Shown here: in pieces, positions 1-10,500 of the stretch
Layout of the letters: every line of letters starts with the position of its first letter
How positions within the stretch are numbered: the stretch's first letter is position 1
NCBI RefSeq assembly: GCF_023053635.1
Contig: NC_086175.1
Span: forward strand, 20,128,740-20,192,739
Length of the DNA: 64,000 nt
Origin: Elgaria multicarinata webbii
Taxonomy: Eukaryota; Chordata; Lepidosauria; Squamata; Anguidae
Reading direction: 5' to 3'
The notes under the pieces: generated by a model
The model's input: the letters and a program-made list of their open reading frames with translations, nothing else
Database searches by the model: none
What the model was told of the DNA's origin: nothing
Program-made: the position numbers and the translations under genes

Positions 1-480
1 TGTGGTGCATCGTTGCCAAGCGACGGCCGCAGCGGATGAATCCTGTCTAGCGGAGAGATGGCTCTGCCAGCGCTTCTTTCTCCGGCAACCACGGTGCGTG
101 TTTCGCAATGGCTGTCATCGGAGAAAGAAGACCCGGAGGAGCCATCTCTCCTCCTGACAGGAGCTGGGATTCATCTGCCACCACGGCTGTTGCTCCGGTA
201 ACAAGCACGCCGCCTCCCCTGTCATTGCCTGGGATTTGTGCTGCTCTTGCCTTGTGACTCTGTCGGCAGGGGAAATAGTCAACGGAGCCTGCCACACAAC
301 ACAATAACCAACGGTTGTGTAGAAAAACAACTCTGCAAACTAACTGTTGGTTATTTTTTGAAAATAACCAACCATGGCATGGTTTTTGCCCAATAGATGA
401 TACAACAGTCAACGGTGGACTATTTAAGCAATGGTTGCTTAAATAGTACATGTCGTCCGAACTGAGCCATAGACAACATA
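1..480. repeat. Non-autonomous DNA-element-like repeat, cut by window edge
   Basis: This stretch is rich in inverted words built on AACCAACGG/CCGTTGGTT and AATAGTCAAC. It ends near 466 with GTCGTCCGAACTGAGCC, the same kind of end seen on the elements at 30206-30660 and 38808-39324. It looks like the right part of a palindromic non-autonomous DNA transposon, probably hAT-related. No coding capacity is visible. The left end lies outside the window, so target duplications cannot be checked. Confidence 0.5.
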
Positions 481-1748
481 TAACTAAAACAATTTCAAAC
501 AATCAACAATAAGAGCCATCCAGGACCTGATAAATTGTTAAAATTCTATCCATTATATATATGGATAATTTCACTCTGCCTTATTTGGGGTTTAAGGCTG
601 CATTAAGACACATATAGAGATGTACTCAGATGCCTCACATACTGGTAGCATTGTGAAATTACAGCAGTAGCAAGTAAATTCATTCTGTGCATGCTCAAAA
701 GGACCTTTGTTGTTACACTGATTTTTGTACACTGTTTACTGTCATAACGGGGAAGTCCCTCAGCATATTATCAGCAGCACTCTACCTTTGCATTCATAGT
801 TTGAAAAAAGACGCCAACTCCTTCACACAGCCATTCAACCATAGGTACCAGGTTTTTAAAAGGGGGAAATCCTGGCAGAGTTCACCCTGCTGATTTAAAT
901 GGGAGAGATTTAAGCCTCACTTCAAGCTTCCCCTATAGTCAATGGGGCTCAAAAAGCACCCCAAATTGGCAACCCTATCCTTTACATGTCAGGGAAGGTT
1001 CAAAACTCAGCACTGGAGAACTAAGAGCAGTCCACTCTTTCTTCGCCCTCTGGGCATGTGACCAAGGGCTACCTTCACCCCCTGCCTCCTAGCCAAAAAA
1101 GGAGCTGCTGTTCCAATGCTTGTTTTCCTCATCCCATTTTCCTTTTGTAGTGTGTCTATTAGACTATGAACCTTAGACATATTCAATGCTTAGAAAAAAA
1201 TAAGCACTTTAAAAGTGTTTAAGTATGCCAGAGTGTAGCTTGGGAATACATGAAGCCTGAAAACATGATGCTTCTGAGAATGTGCAAAACTCCTCACTCC
1301 TTCCCCAGACCATAAAATTTATTTCAGGCATTTTTAAGGCTGTGTTTCCTACTAAAATGGCAGTTTACGAGAGGATCCCCTCACACGTTTGGTCTTTCGC
1401 TTAAGGCTTGAGATCAAATCAGGCTTAGATGGCTTCTAAAAAGCAAATCATGGAGGAAAGATGGCATCTTCATGTTCAGAAGCAGTATGCAGGCTTCTGA
1501 ACAACAACCACTGGGGAAGAAACCAGAGCTGAGAGCCATTGGGGTGATCACTGCAGAACCCCCACACTCAGTGGCAGCACACTTCTGAATGCCAGTTGCA
1601 GGGGAGCAACAGCAGGAGAAAGTGATTGCCTTCAAGGCCACTGTAGAGCCTCCATATTAAAGAATATCTGCTCCTGGGGAGCAAGAACTTTTGGCTCCAA
1701 GGCCTGTATCAGGCCTTGTTTCCTACAAGGCCACTGTAGGAAACAATG
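481..1748. other. Intergenic DNA downstream of MZT1 exon 1, nothing recognised
   Basis: I see no exon, RNA gene or well-formed repeat here. By the orientation of MZT1 this is either its first intron or the space around its later exons, but no MZT1 coding sequence after exon 1 was found between 1 and 3617. Confidence 0.5.
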
Positions 1749-1975
1749 AAGAGCCAGTGTGGTGTAGTGGCTAGAGTGTTGGACTGCCAGTTGGGAGATC
1801 TGGGTTCTAGCCCCCATTCGGCCATAGAAATCCACTGGGTGACTTTGGGCCAGTCACACTCTCAGCCCATCCTACCTCACAGGGTTGTTGCTGTAAGGAT
1901 AAAGTGGAGAGGAGGATTATGTACGCCACCTTGGGTTCCTTGCAGGAAAAAAGGTGGGATATAAATGCAACAATA
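1749..1975 (+). repeat. Sauria-type tRNA-derived SINE
   Basis: The head has the tRNA-like words GCCAGTGTGGTGTAGTGGCT and GGGTTCTAGCCCCC (A and B box region). The middle has GGGCCAGTCACACTCTCAGCC and CCTCACAGGGTTGTTG, and the 3' end GGTGGGATATAAATG. This is the layout of the squamate Sauria SINE. It is one of six copies in the window. Confidence 0.85.
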
Positions 1976-2192
1976 TATAAAGAAGCGAACTAGTATCTCT
2001 GTCTTCTTCAATTGCTGCTTCACCAAGCAAGCAAGGTCTGGGCTCGTCCTTCCACTACAGCCAATTCCAGACAACTGCGCTGTGAGCAGCCGGGGAAGAA
2101 GTCACCCTTACCATCCGTTCAAATAGTCTCTTTGTACAATTTCAAGTTATCCCTTACGTCTCATGTCTTAAATTTAGATCGAAACTGAGGGC

Positions 2193-2277
2193 AGGGACCA
2201 TCATGCTACTTATTTTTGTAAGCTACCCTGGGAGCGTTTTTGGCTAAAGGGCGAAGGATGAATCCTGCAAATGTAGG
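2193..2277 (+). repeat. LINE 3' tail fragment
   Basis: The words GTAAGCTACCCTGGGAG and AAAGGGCGAAGGAT resemble the 3' tail of L2/CR1-type LINEs. Nearly the same 85 bases lie at 6930-7013, again directly beside a copy of the foldback element, so the two regions share a common origin. Confidence 0.55.
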
Positions 2278-2588
2278 CTGACCATATGAAAAGGAGGACA
2301 GGGCTCCTGTATCTTTAACAATTGCATTGAAAAGGGAATTTCAGCAGGTGTCATTTGTACATATGGAGAACCTGGTGAAATTCCCTCTTCATCACCACAG
2401 CTAAAGCTGCAGGAGCTATACTAGAGTGACCAGATTTAAAAGAGGGCAGGGCACCTGCAACTTTAACTGTTGTGATGAAGAGGAAATTTCCCCAGGTTCC
2501 CCATATATACAAATGACACCTGCTGAAATTCCCTTTTCAATACAACTGTTAAAGATACAGGAGCCCTGTCCTCCTTTTCATATGGTCA
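2278..2588 (+). repeat. Foldback MITE of the GTGACCATATGAAAAGG family
   Basis: The ends are inverted repeats that start TGACCATATGAAAAGGAGG and go inward through GGGCTCCTGTATCTTTAAC. The two halves are near mirror images over most of the roughly 310 bp, each carrying TTTCAGCAGGTGTCATTTGT. It encodes nothing. Other copies are at 7014-7322 and 50549-50869, with a half copy at 2745-2979. The 50549 copy has a perfect 8-bp target duplication, which points to hAT-type mobilisation. Confidence 0.8.
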
Positions 2589-2597
2589 CACTAAAGT

Positions 2598-2744
2598 TAC
2601 GGTTACACACATGCATGCAGCAGCTAATGATTTTTAAGCATCAGACTGGATTAAATGTGATTTAAGGGTTCAGTTCAGACAATACATTCCTCAGCGACCG
2701 TTTTAGAACTCCACAGTGGAGTTTTTACACCACCGTTGAGAAAT
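2598..2744. repeat. 147-bp segment repeated exactly at 15273-15419
   Basis: Every base of this 147-bp segment matches 15273-15419. The first 68 bases are of unknown origin; the rest begins GGTTCAGTTCAGACAATAC and is the left end of a palindromic element like the one at 38808-39324. In this copy it lies between two members of the foldback MITE family. Confidence 0.9.
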
Positions 2745-2979
2745 GGGAATTTCAGCAGGTGTCATTTGTATATATGGAGAACCTGGTGAAATTTCCTCTT
2801 CATCACAAGTTAAAGCTGCAGGTGCCCTGCCCTCTTTTAAATCTGGTCACTCTAGTATAGCTCCTGCACCTTTAACTGCGGTGATGAAGAGGGAATTTCA
2901 CCGGGTTCTCCATATGTACAAATGACACCTGCTGAAATTCCCTTTTCTATGCAACTGTTAAAGATACAGGAGCCCTGTC
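2745..2979. repeat. Partial foldback MITE
   Basis: This copy begins at GGGAATTTCAGCAGGTGTC and ends at GATACAGGAGCCCTGTC. It lacks the outer end on the left and is cut short on the right, but otherwise follows the family at 2278-2588. Confidence 0.75.
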
Positions 2980-3159
2980 TAATGAATAAACAAATGAACA
3001 GGACAATGGACTAGATGGGTTGGGAGCAGTGTGGTGGGGTTGTGCTGTTAAGGAGAGCAATGCTAGAGCAGTTAAAAACAACAACGATGCCCTTGGGGAT
3101 CATTAGCCAGATTTTTTTTGGGGGGGAGGGGGGTAGAGACTGGGAAATCTCCCTCAAGA

Positions 3160-3433
3160 GAACGGCCAGTGTGGCATAGTGGCTAGGGTGACCTTTTCAT
3201 AGGGTTACCCTAATAGCGGCTAAAGTATCGGACGGGGAGTCGGGTCCCCACTCGGCCGTGGAAACTCACTGGGTGACTTTGGGCCAGTCACAGACTCTCT
3301 GCCGAACCCACCTCACAGGGTGGTTGTTGTTGTGAGGATAAAGCGGAGAGGAGGAAGGTTATGTACACCGCCTTGAGTTCCTTGCAGGAAAAAAGGCGGG
3401 ATCTAAATGCAATAATAAATAAATAAAAATAAA
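3160..3433 (+). repeat. Sauria-type SINE with a 29-bp MITE remnant inside
   Basis: The SINE head (GGCCAGTGTGGCATAGTGGC), body (GGGCCAGTCACAGACTCTC) and tail (GGCGGGATCTAAATGC) are clear. The head is split at 3186-3214 by the two outermost ends of the foldback MITE, GGGTGACC and GGTTACCCT, with almost no interior. The split is flanked by AGTGGCTA (3178-3185) and AGCGGCTA (3215-3222), which look like an 8-bp target duplication. Confidence 0.8.
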
Positions 3434-3617
3434 TGTCTGGATAAGGGATGGTGATCATTCTGAGGCATCGTTGGTGGTGGCGGGTGATGCCGGAGAGCCT
3501 CTTGCTGAGGGCTTCGCAGCCCCAGTGGGCCTCGCCTTTCCCCGCCCCTTTGAAAAGAAACTAGGGTGGGAGCAAGCGCAGCTGCTACTGCTACTACTGT
3601 CGCCGCCACAGCCTCAC

Positions 3618-3666
3618 CTTCCATGGTCTCTCTCACGGCGTTTAAATTGGCTGCGGGGTTCGCCAT
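3618..3666 (-). CDS. MZT1: Mitotic-spindle organizing protein 1, first coding exon only
   Basis: MZT1 (MOZART1) is a very small protein of about 80 residues that binds GCP subunits and helps recruit and activate the gamma-tubulin ring complex at spindle poles. The minus strand reads MANPAANLNAVRETME from the ATG at 3666, followed by the first base of the next codon and a good donor (AAG|GTGAGG) after 3618. The NLNAVRETM core matches the conserved N-terminus of the family; the human protein has a longer alanine run before it. The remaining exons, which encode the helical GCP-binding part, should lie beyond the left edge, since no matching sequence is present between 1 and 3617. It is head-to-head with BORA, as in mammals, and shares its promoter. 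The 5' leader and transcription start are not defined by sequence alone. Confidence 0.88.
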
Positions 3667-4309
3667 GACGGAGACGGGCAAAACTCCTCTCACTGCGACT
3701 GGCGAAGCCCTATACCCCGGATGCAGAAGCCATCTTGTGCCTGCGCCCGCAGACATATGTGAGTTGCCCCTCCCTAAACTCTCGTCACCACGTTCGGTAT
3801 CCCGTTGAACCGGCTCCTGCGCCCGTCACTAACGCCGGGCAGAGAGGACTCTCCCTTAGCCATGGACTGCGCTCCTCCCTCCCTTTCACACGGAAAAGCT
3901 CTAGGGCTTACGAAGGATCGTGGCCAATGGAGGCTTTCTGTCTGTGACCGGAAATACACATTATATCTCTACCCTTTTCTTATCTCTGTGTTTTCGCTGC
4001 CCTCCGCTATAAATGAGCTATTTATGTAGTGCGCATGTGCAAACGTTTATTCCCTCGTTCGCAGAGCTCGCTCTAAGCCCCGCCTTCTGGGCCCCTTTAA
4101 CCAATGAAGGTGCGATTTGTTTTGAATGAGGCCCCGCCCCCTCTCAGATCCACCCACCGCCACCCAGTCCTTTTACTCTCACGAACCGGTCGGTAACAGG
4201 GCGATCGTTCAAATGGATACAAAAAAGCTCCCGCTCTGAGCCGTGATTGGTCGCGCCCGTGGCAGCCGCTCTCGTTGATTGGTCGGCGGAGGAAGAGAAG
4301 TTAAAGAGC
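3667..4309. promoter_or_regulatory. Shared MZT1/BORA bidirectional promoter
   Basis: This CpG-rich stretch lies between the MZT1 start codon and the BORA first exon. It holds CCAAT boxes at 3924-3928 and 4101-4105 on the plus strand and at 4246-4250 and 4278-4282 on the minus strand (ATTGG). The last two are 32 bp apart, a spacing typical of NF-Y sites in G2/M genes. CHR-like words lie at 4121-4126 (TTTGAA) and 4208-4213 (TTCAAA). Such CCAAT/CHR promoters bind NF-Y and DREAM/MuvB complexes, which fits the mitotic role of both genes. No clear TATA box at standard spacing is seen. Confidence 0.7.
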
Positions 4310-4365
4310 TGAGCCTGAATGAAGTGGCCGGCGAGGGGTTCCAAGGGTCGTCGGCAGGATTGCAG
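4310..4365 (+). other. BORA: BORA non-coding first exon (start approximate)
   Basis: A strong donor, TTGCAG|GTAAAA, follows 4365, downstream of the CCAAT/CHR promoter. There is no ATG that continues into the BORA frame, and the first coding exon has its own acceptor at 7558-7559. The 5' limit is a guess; transcription could begin anywhere after the CCAAT pair at 4246-4282. Confidence 0.55.
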
Positions 4366-4721
4366 GTAAAAGGTTCCGGGGCTTTGAAAGCTTGCTTCAT
4401 CCTTCGGGGGCTTTCGCGGGCCAAGGCTTACTCGCCTGGAGATCAACGCACCTGCCGTTGCTTATTATACTGCCTTCCTGGCTAAGCACCCCACTTTAAG
4501 ACTGCCGTTTTTCCTAGTTTTCGGCTAGGCTGCTATTGGAAAGATGGGGCTGTTGCACTGGGTCCTGCTTGTGGGACCCTGGTAGGCCATTGTGGGAACA
4601 AGAGTGGTGGGATGGATGGACCCTTGGTCTGATTCAGCAGGGTTTTTTTATGGTCTTGACTAACGTGGTTTTAAAAACAGGCAGGATCATTCTGTCAGTG
4701 TTACTTTGTTGAATGGAATGT

Positions 4722-6454
4722 AGTAGTAGTAGTAATAGTAATAATAATAATAATAAATTTGTTTCTTACCTGCCTCTCCCTTTGGATCGAGGTGGGGAAC
4801 AACATTAGAACAGGAATCAATACATCTTAAAAATTCTCGATTTTACATTGATCTCGATAGGCCTGCTGGAAAAGGCTAGTCTTTAAAGCTGCCTTAAAAT
4901 CACACACAGAGTTAATTTTACAACTCTCCTCCGGCAGGCCATTCCACAATCTGGGGGCGACAGAAGAAAAGGTCCTCTGGGAAACTGATGTCAGCCTAGT
5001 TTTAGCTGACTGAAGTAAGTTCACCCCAGAGGACCAATATGGGAGAAAGCGATCCTGCAGGTAACCTGGACCCAAACCATTTAGGGCTTTAAAGGTACCA
5101 ACACTTTGTACTTTGCCTGGAAACTAATTGGCAGCTGGTGGAGTGATTTTAATTTTGGGGTAATATGCTCACCCCTAGATGACCAACCTGGCTGCCATAT
5201 TTTGAACTAGTTGAAGTTTCCGAACTAGGTACGATGGTAGCCCTATGTAGAGCGCATTGCAGAAGTCAAGCCTTGAGGTTACCAGCGTGTGCACTATTGT
5301 CTTTAGGTCTTCTGACTCTAAGAAGGGGCGCAGCTGGCGTACCAGCCAAAGCTGAGAGTGGGCACTCCTGGCTGTCACATCTATCTGAGCTGTCATTTGG
5401 AGCGACTGACCCAGGAGCACCCCCAAACTGCAAACAGTCTTTCAGGGGGAGTGTAGCCCCATCCAGAACTGGCTGACACACCTCCAAACCTAGGTCAGAG
5501 CCCTTGACAGCAAGCACTCTGTTTTGTCTGGATTCAGCTTCAGTTTGTTTTTCCTCATCCAGCCCATTACCGCCTCCAAGCATTCATTCAGAGGAGACAC
5601 ACTAGCCTTAGCTGATGCTGTTATTGAAGGCATAGAGAAATATATTTGGGTGTCATCAGCATACTGATAGCACCCCGCCCCATGCCTCCGGATGAACTCT
5701 CCCAGCGGTTTCATGTAGATGTTAAACAGCATTAGGGATAGGATGGCACCTTGTGGTACGCCATACAACAGCTCCTTTTTTGAGCAACTATCCCCAAGCA
5801 TCACCATCTGGAATCCACCTGAGAGGTAGGACCAGAAGCACTGCGCCCCTGATTCCCAAACCCCTCAGGCGTTCCAGAAGGATACCATGGTCGATGGTAT
5901 CGAAAGCTGCTGAAAGGTCCAAAAGTACCAGCAGGGACACACTCCCCCTGTCAATACTCATGCGGAGATCACCCACTAAGGCGATCATAGCTGTCTCAAC
6001 TCCATATCCTGCCCTAAAGCTGGTTTGAAATGGGTCTAGAAAATCTGTATAATCCAAGACTGCTTGGAGTTGGAAGGCAACTGCCCTCTCAATCACCTTG
6101 CCCAAAAATGGAAGATTTGATACTGGTCTGTAATTATTAAGATCCAGGGGGTCCAGGGAGGGCTGTTTTTAGAAGTGGCCATACCACTGCTTCTTTTAAA
6201 CATAGTGGAAAACTCCCCTCTCTAAGAGATGCTTTAATAATATGTTGTAGTTGTAGTCTAACTGCATCTCCTCCCTGGGCGACCAGCCAAGAAGGACAGG
6301 GATCGAGAGGACAAGTTGTCTTCCTTACTCGCCCAAGCAGCTTGTCCACATCATCAGTACTCACCAACTGAAACTGATCCAGTGTAATCCTACCCACAGT
6401 TACTGATAGTGCCTTGTAGGGAGTGTATGGAGGTGACCGGCTAACAACCCGTTG
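4722..6454 (-). mobile_element. L2/CR1-clade LINE, 3' reverse transcriptase part, decayed
   Basis: On the minus strand, pieces of a reverse transcriptase can be read in order: SLREGSFPLCLKEAVVWPLL near 6200, LLDLSAAFDTIDHGILLERL near 5900, YGVPQGAILSLMLFNIYM and the catalytic YADDTQIY near 5660, and a C-terminal APRLWNGLPEE near 4940. The tail ends in an (ATT)n run at 4738-4757. These motifs are those of L2-like LINEs. The reading frame changes several times and the 5' half is missing, so the copy is a dead, 5'-truncated insertion. It sits in BORA intron 1. Confidence 0.85.
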
Positions 6455-6457
6455 GGC

Positions 6458-6665
6458 CTGTTCAGACAACACACTATGCCATGGTTAGGCCACTAACCCT
6501 TTTGCAGCAAAAGGTTAGTGAGCATGTTTAAACCATAGTTATGTAGCCACCATGATTAGGAATGGTTCACATAACATGCTAAGTCATGGTTCACACGACA
6601 CACTAAGCCATAATGTTTAGCTCAAAATACTTGACCACCGTGGCTTAGTGTGTTGTCTGAACGGG
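6458..6665. repeat. Palindromic MITE, CCTGTTCAGACAACACACTA family
   Basis: The ends are CCTGTTCAGACAACACACTA on the left and TAGTGTGTTGTCTGAACGGG on the right. The inside holds the inverted words CCATGGTTAG and CTAACC and the hairpin TTTTGCAGCAAAA. Close relatives lie at 51509-51693 and 53320-53505. It is non-coding, in BORA intron 1. Confidence 0.8.
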
Positions 6666-6929
6666 GTTATTGAATCACTTTTCAAACTTTGTAGAATTGC
6701 TAATAGCAAAAGTCTCCTCCTCCTGTGTAAAGAGCCCCAGTGGGTTTTAAACAGTTCTGAGGAGTTATGGGGTTCCTTAATAAGTTCAGAGACAGCCGGT
6801 AACATTCCTTGCAAGACAGCTTTTCTTCCAATACCTGCAGTGTGTAGTGGCAAGAGAGCTTGGAATACAGGTTTGCCGCCCTCCCCTCCCCCCCCCTTAG
6901 CCCTGGTCCTGTGCCTTTAAATAGCAATA

Positions 6930-7322
6930 TGGGACCGCCATGCTACTTATTTTTGTAAGCTACCCTGGAAGTGTTTTTGGCTAAAGGGCGAAGGATAAAT
7001 CCTGCAAATGTAGGCTTATGAAAGGGAGGACAGGGCTCTTGTATCTTTAACAGTTGCATAGAAAAGGGAATTTCAGCAGGTGTCATTTGTATATATGGAG
7101 AACCTGGTGAAATTCCCTCCTCATCACCACAGTTAAAGCTGCAGGAGCTATACTAGAGTGACCAGATTTAAAAGAGGGCAGGGCACCTGCAGCTTTAACT
7201 GTTGTGATGAAGAGGAATTTTCATCAGGTTCTCCATATATACAAATAATCCCTGCTGAAATTTCCTTTTCAATACAACTGTTAAAGATACAGGAGCCCTG
7301 TCCTCCTTTCATATGGTCACCC
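6930..7322 (+). repeat. LINE tail plus foldback MITE
   Basis: Bases 6930-7013 repeat the LINE tail fragment at 2193-2277. Bases 7014-7322 are a copy of the foldback MITE that has lost its outermost left bases and ends in CATATGGTCACCCTA. The shared flank suggests that this region and 2193-2588 descend from one insertion that was later duplicated. Confidence 0.75.
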
Positions 7323-7574
7323 TATGCCAGGGTGCGTTCCTCTTTCAACCAGTACTGACTACATTCCGTACCAACTGTGTGGCCTCCTACAATGTGTCTC
7401 CAGGTCTTTTGAAACTTGCAGGGTGCACATATTTTCCACAGCAGACTAATTAAAGTGCAAAGGGTTCCCCGGGGGTAGGAAATTTGATGGCCGTTGTGCA
7501 TAATCTTTGTGGCCCCTTAAAGACGTCTAATGGAAATAACTTCCTTGTTTACTTTCTAGGTACAGCTAACTGTT

Positions 7575-10500
7575 ATGAGTGATACAAAAGATGTTAAGAT
7601 GCAGATTACACCAGGAACACCTAGTCAGCTCACTGTCCAAAACCCCTTTGAAAGTCCGAGTGATTATAGCCACCTACAGGAACAGATTGTGTCCAGTCCG
7701 ACAATTTTTAAATCCACAAAATCCTCAGTGGTAAGACATGTAATTTGCCTTGTGTTGCTGTATGCATTCCTTTAGCTCATGCAAAGGTTCATTTTCAAAA
7801 TGGCATTTAAGGTTTCCTAAGTCGCGTTAGAAAGTGTTTCTTCACTTTGGATATGGTTCACATCTTCCAAATAGAGTCCAGTTCTGAATTCCACTTCCTT
7901 GACCTCTGACTCAAGGTTGATGGTGGGCCATGCAACCTTTGGTGGGCCAGTGCAAGCCCTCCTACCTCATCCAATCATATGTCCATAATCTGAAACCTAC
8001 CAGATCAGTTTGCTCTTCTATCACTAGGTCATGGAAGAGAGATATTTGTTCTTTTGATTTTACCAACCTTGTACTCACCAGCACCAAGGTTGTTGGGTAG
8101 GAGGAACTGGGTAAAATGAACTCTATGTCTCCTGAGCCAGGATGGAGACTAGACAGTGGTATTTTAATGTCTCCCCTGAGACCTCAGTTTAGAACAGGGG
8201 TGGGCAGAAAGTAGATCTCAAGCTGATTTGGACTTCCAACTCCCAGTATTCCTGGCCATTCGCTATGCTGGAAGGGGCTTCTTGGAGTTGAGGTGCTATA
8301 GAACCCGTTTTCCTGTGTCTGTGCATTGCAGGAGATGATTGGGAGCTGTTGGAGAAGCTTGTCTGCTCTTACTGGTCTTCTTTACTGGGGGACCTCCACT
8401 AAGCTTCTAAGTAACCCCACTGTAATTTTAAAACCACAGTAAAGGAATCTGTTGTACTAAAACTACTAGATATTTGTGTGTGCGCATGCTTTTCTTCAGA
8501 AAACACGACATTAATTGCAATGTATGTCTTTCTGTTCTTTTTCCCTCTCTAGACTCCAGGAAAATTTACATGGTCTATAGATGAACTTGCTTTAATAAAT
8601 CCTGTGGAAATAGACTCTGAAGACATACGCCGTCAAGCACTGTATTTAAGCCAAGCCAGGTCAGTTGACTTCTGTTGCATGTAGCAAACAGAACCAGTGA
8701 TCAAAACAGAAAGCGAAGATCCTTTCGTTTTATACTGTATCTGGCCTGTTCTGCTGCTGCTTCTGTGTGAGATGCAATGAACTAAGAACGCTGTTTCATT
8801 TTGTGTTTTATTCACACTTTGTAGACTAGATAAAGAGATGGAAGACAAAAGACAAAAAGCCATTGAAGAGGTAATGATCAGTACTGTAGCCTCTTGAAAT
8901 GAATGTTTTGACATTACACTGGGCATATTGTAACACGTATTTATAGGTGCGTGATCCTAAGAGATGGTGTTGAGCTCTGGCGCCTATTGCGTAGTAAACG
9001 TGAGCAAGAAATATCTAAGTTCATGCTGCTGGTGGGTTATCTTTGTGGGTGGTGGAGATAGAAATGTTTCCCTCAATTTTAAAACAAAAGCTTTCTACAC
9101 ATAGGAAGCCTAGCTCAGTCTTCCCCAACATGGTACTGTCTGGATGTTTGAGATTACAATTCCCATTGGCCATGCTGGCTGGGGCCAATGGGAGTTGTAA
9201 TCCAAAGAAACTGGAGGGCACCACGTCGGGGAAGGTGAGAAAGAGTTATAGCCTAGTCTTCTTCCTGGCATAGTTTGTTCCTATGGGGCTGTGTTGTTGT
9301 TTCCTTCTTCCTGTTGTCAGGGAGCTTCCTAGCACATAGTCCAGGAAAGTGGCACAGTCCAGGAAGGACTTTGCCCATGTGATGAGTTGTTTGTCTAGAT
9401 TGATTAGTGGTGAGGATAAAGGTGTATTGGCTACAGTGTGTGTGTGTGTGGTGAGGGGGACAGAAGGGACAGGGCAATGCTGTGTAGACAATTGTAGAAA
9501 GTGCCCATTGTTGAGCCTTTGTTGCTACTTATGAGTGCACTAAAGAGGGGGAAGTTGGAGCCCTTTACCTGTCTGGCACAGGAGTGAGACAGTGGCAAAA
9601 TCAATGCTGCTAGCCCCTATTAAAAACTTGCTGCTGTCAGGTCCTACACTAGTCTTGTACAGAGCAATGTCAGGTGTTTTTGCTGTTAGGGTGCCATCCT
9701 GTGCACATTTAGCCAGGAGTAAGTCCCACTGAACTCCAAGTGTCTTGCTTCTCAGCAGACGTGCGTCGGATTGCTCTGTAAATTGATTGCCAACTGCAAT
9801 GGCTGTGATATCATGGTGCACGTCTATTTAATCCTTTTCCTTTTAGTTCTTCACCAAAAGCATCATTGTTCCATCTCCTTGGACCGATCACAACGGCAAA
9901 CAGGTTTCACAACTGAATTCAACGCGATGTAAGTACCACCTCTGTTATCAGAACTGGAAAGGTTCAAACTTCCAATGCAAACAGCAATGGTCTTGGTACT
10001 TAAACGTTTAACTGGCCTTCATCTTGTTAGTTTCAGTGGAGCCAAACAGCAGCTTAATGGCCTGGTTCAGACAACACGCTAAACAATGCTACTTAAACAC
10101 AAAATAGTTAATGGAATACATTAAGGTCAATGCATTTTGTTAACCATTTTGTGGTTAAGCAGCATAGTTTTGCGTGTTGTCTGAACCAGGCTAATGTCCA
10201 CCAGCTAAAGTGGGCTGTGTTGCAAGTTGTTCATAAAGGCTTGCTGGCAAAAGTCTTCAAGCTTCTGTTTTTGACATATAGGACCCTATGCGTCTTTGGC
10301 TTGGTTTTTGTAAAAAGATGCATATGGATGATCTAGATCTATTAGAGATGTGAAGACCTGGAAAGCAACAGCAGAAAAATGGGGTGGGTGGGTGGGAGGT
10401 TTAATACCATTTCCCCCCATTTTTTCCCATGGATTTTTGGGAAATTGGGTGGAAATGTTCCCCCTGGAATTTTCTCATAGAGGTGCCTTTAAGAAAGAAA

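Noticed and set aside
2426-2665. A frame starting MTRFKRGQGTC that recurs at 7158
   Set aside because: It recurs because it lies in copies of the foldback MITE; the palindrome makes long chance frames, and the residues match no family.
1-3617. Further MZT1 exons
   Set aside because: No minus-strand frame matching the LLEISRILNTGLD or CVRLCEQG parts of the family was found, so they must be outside the window.
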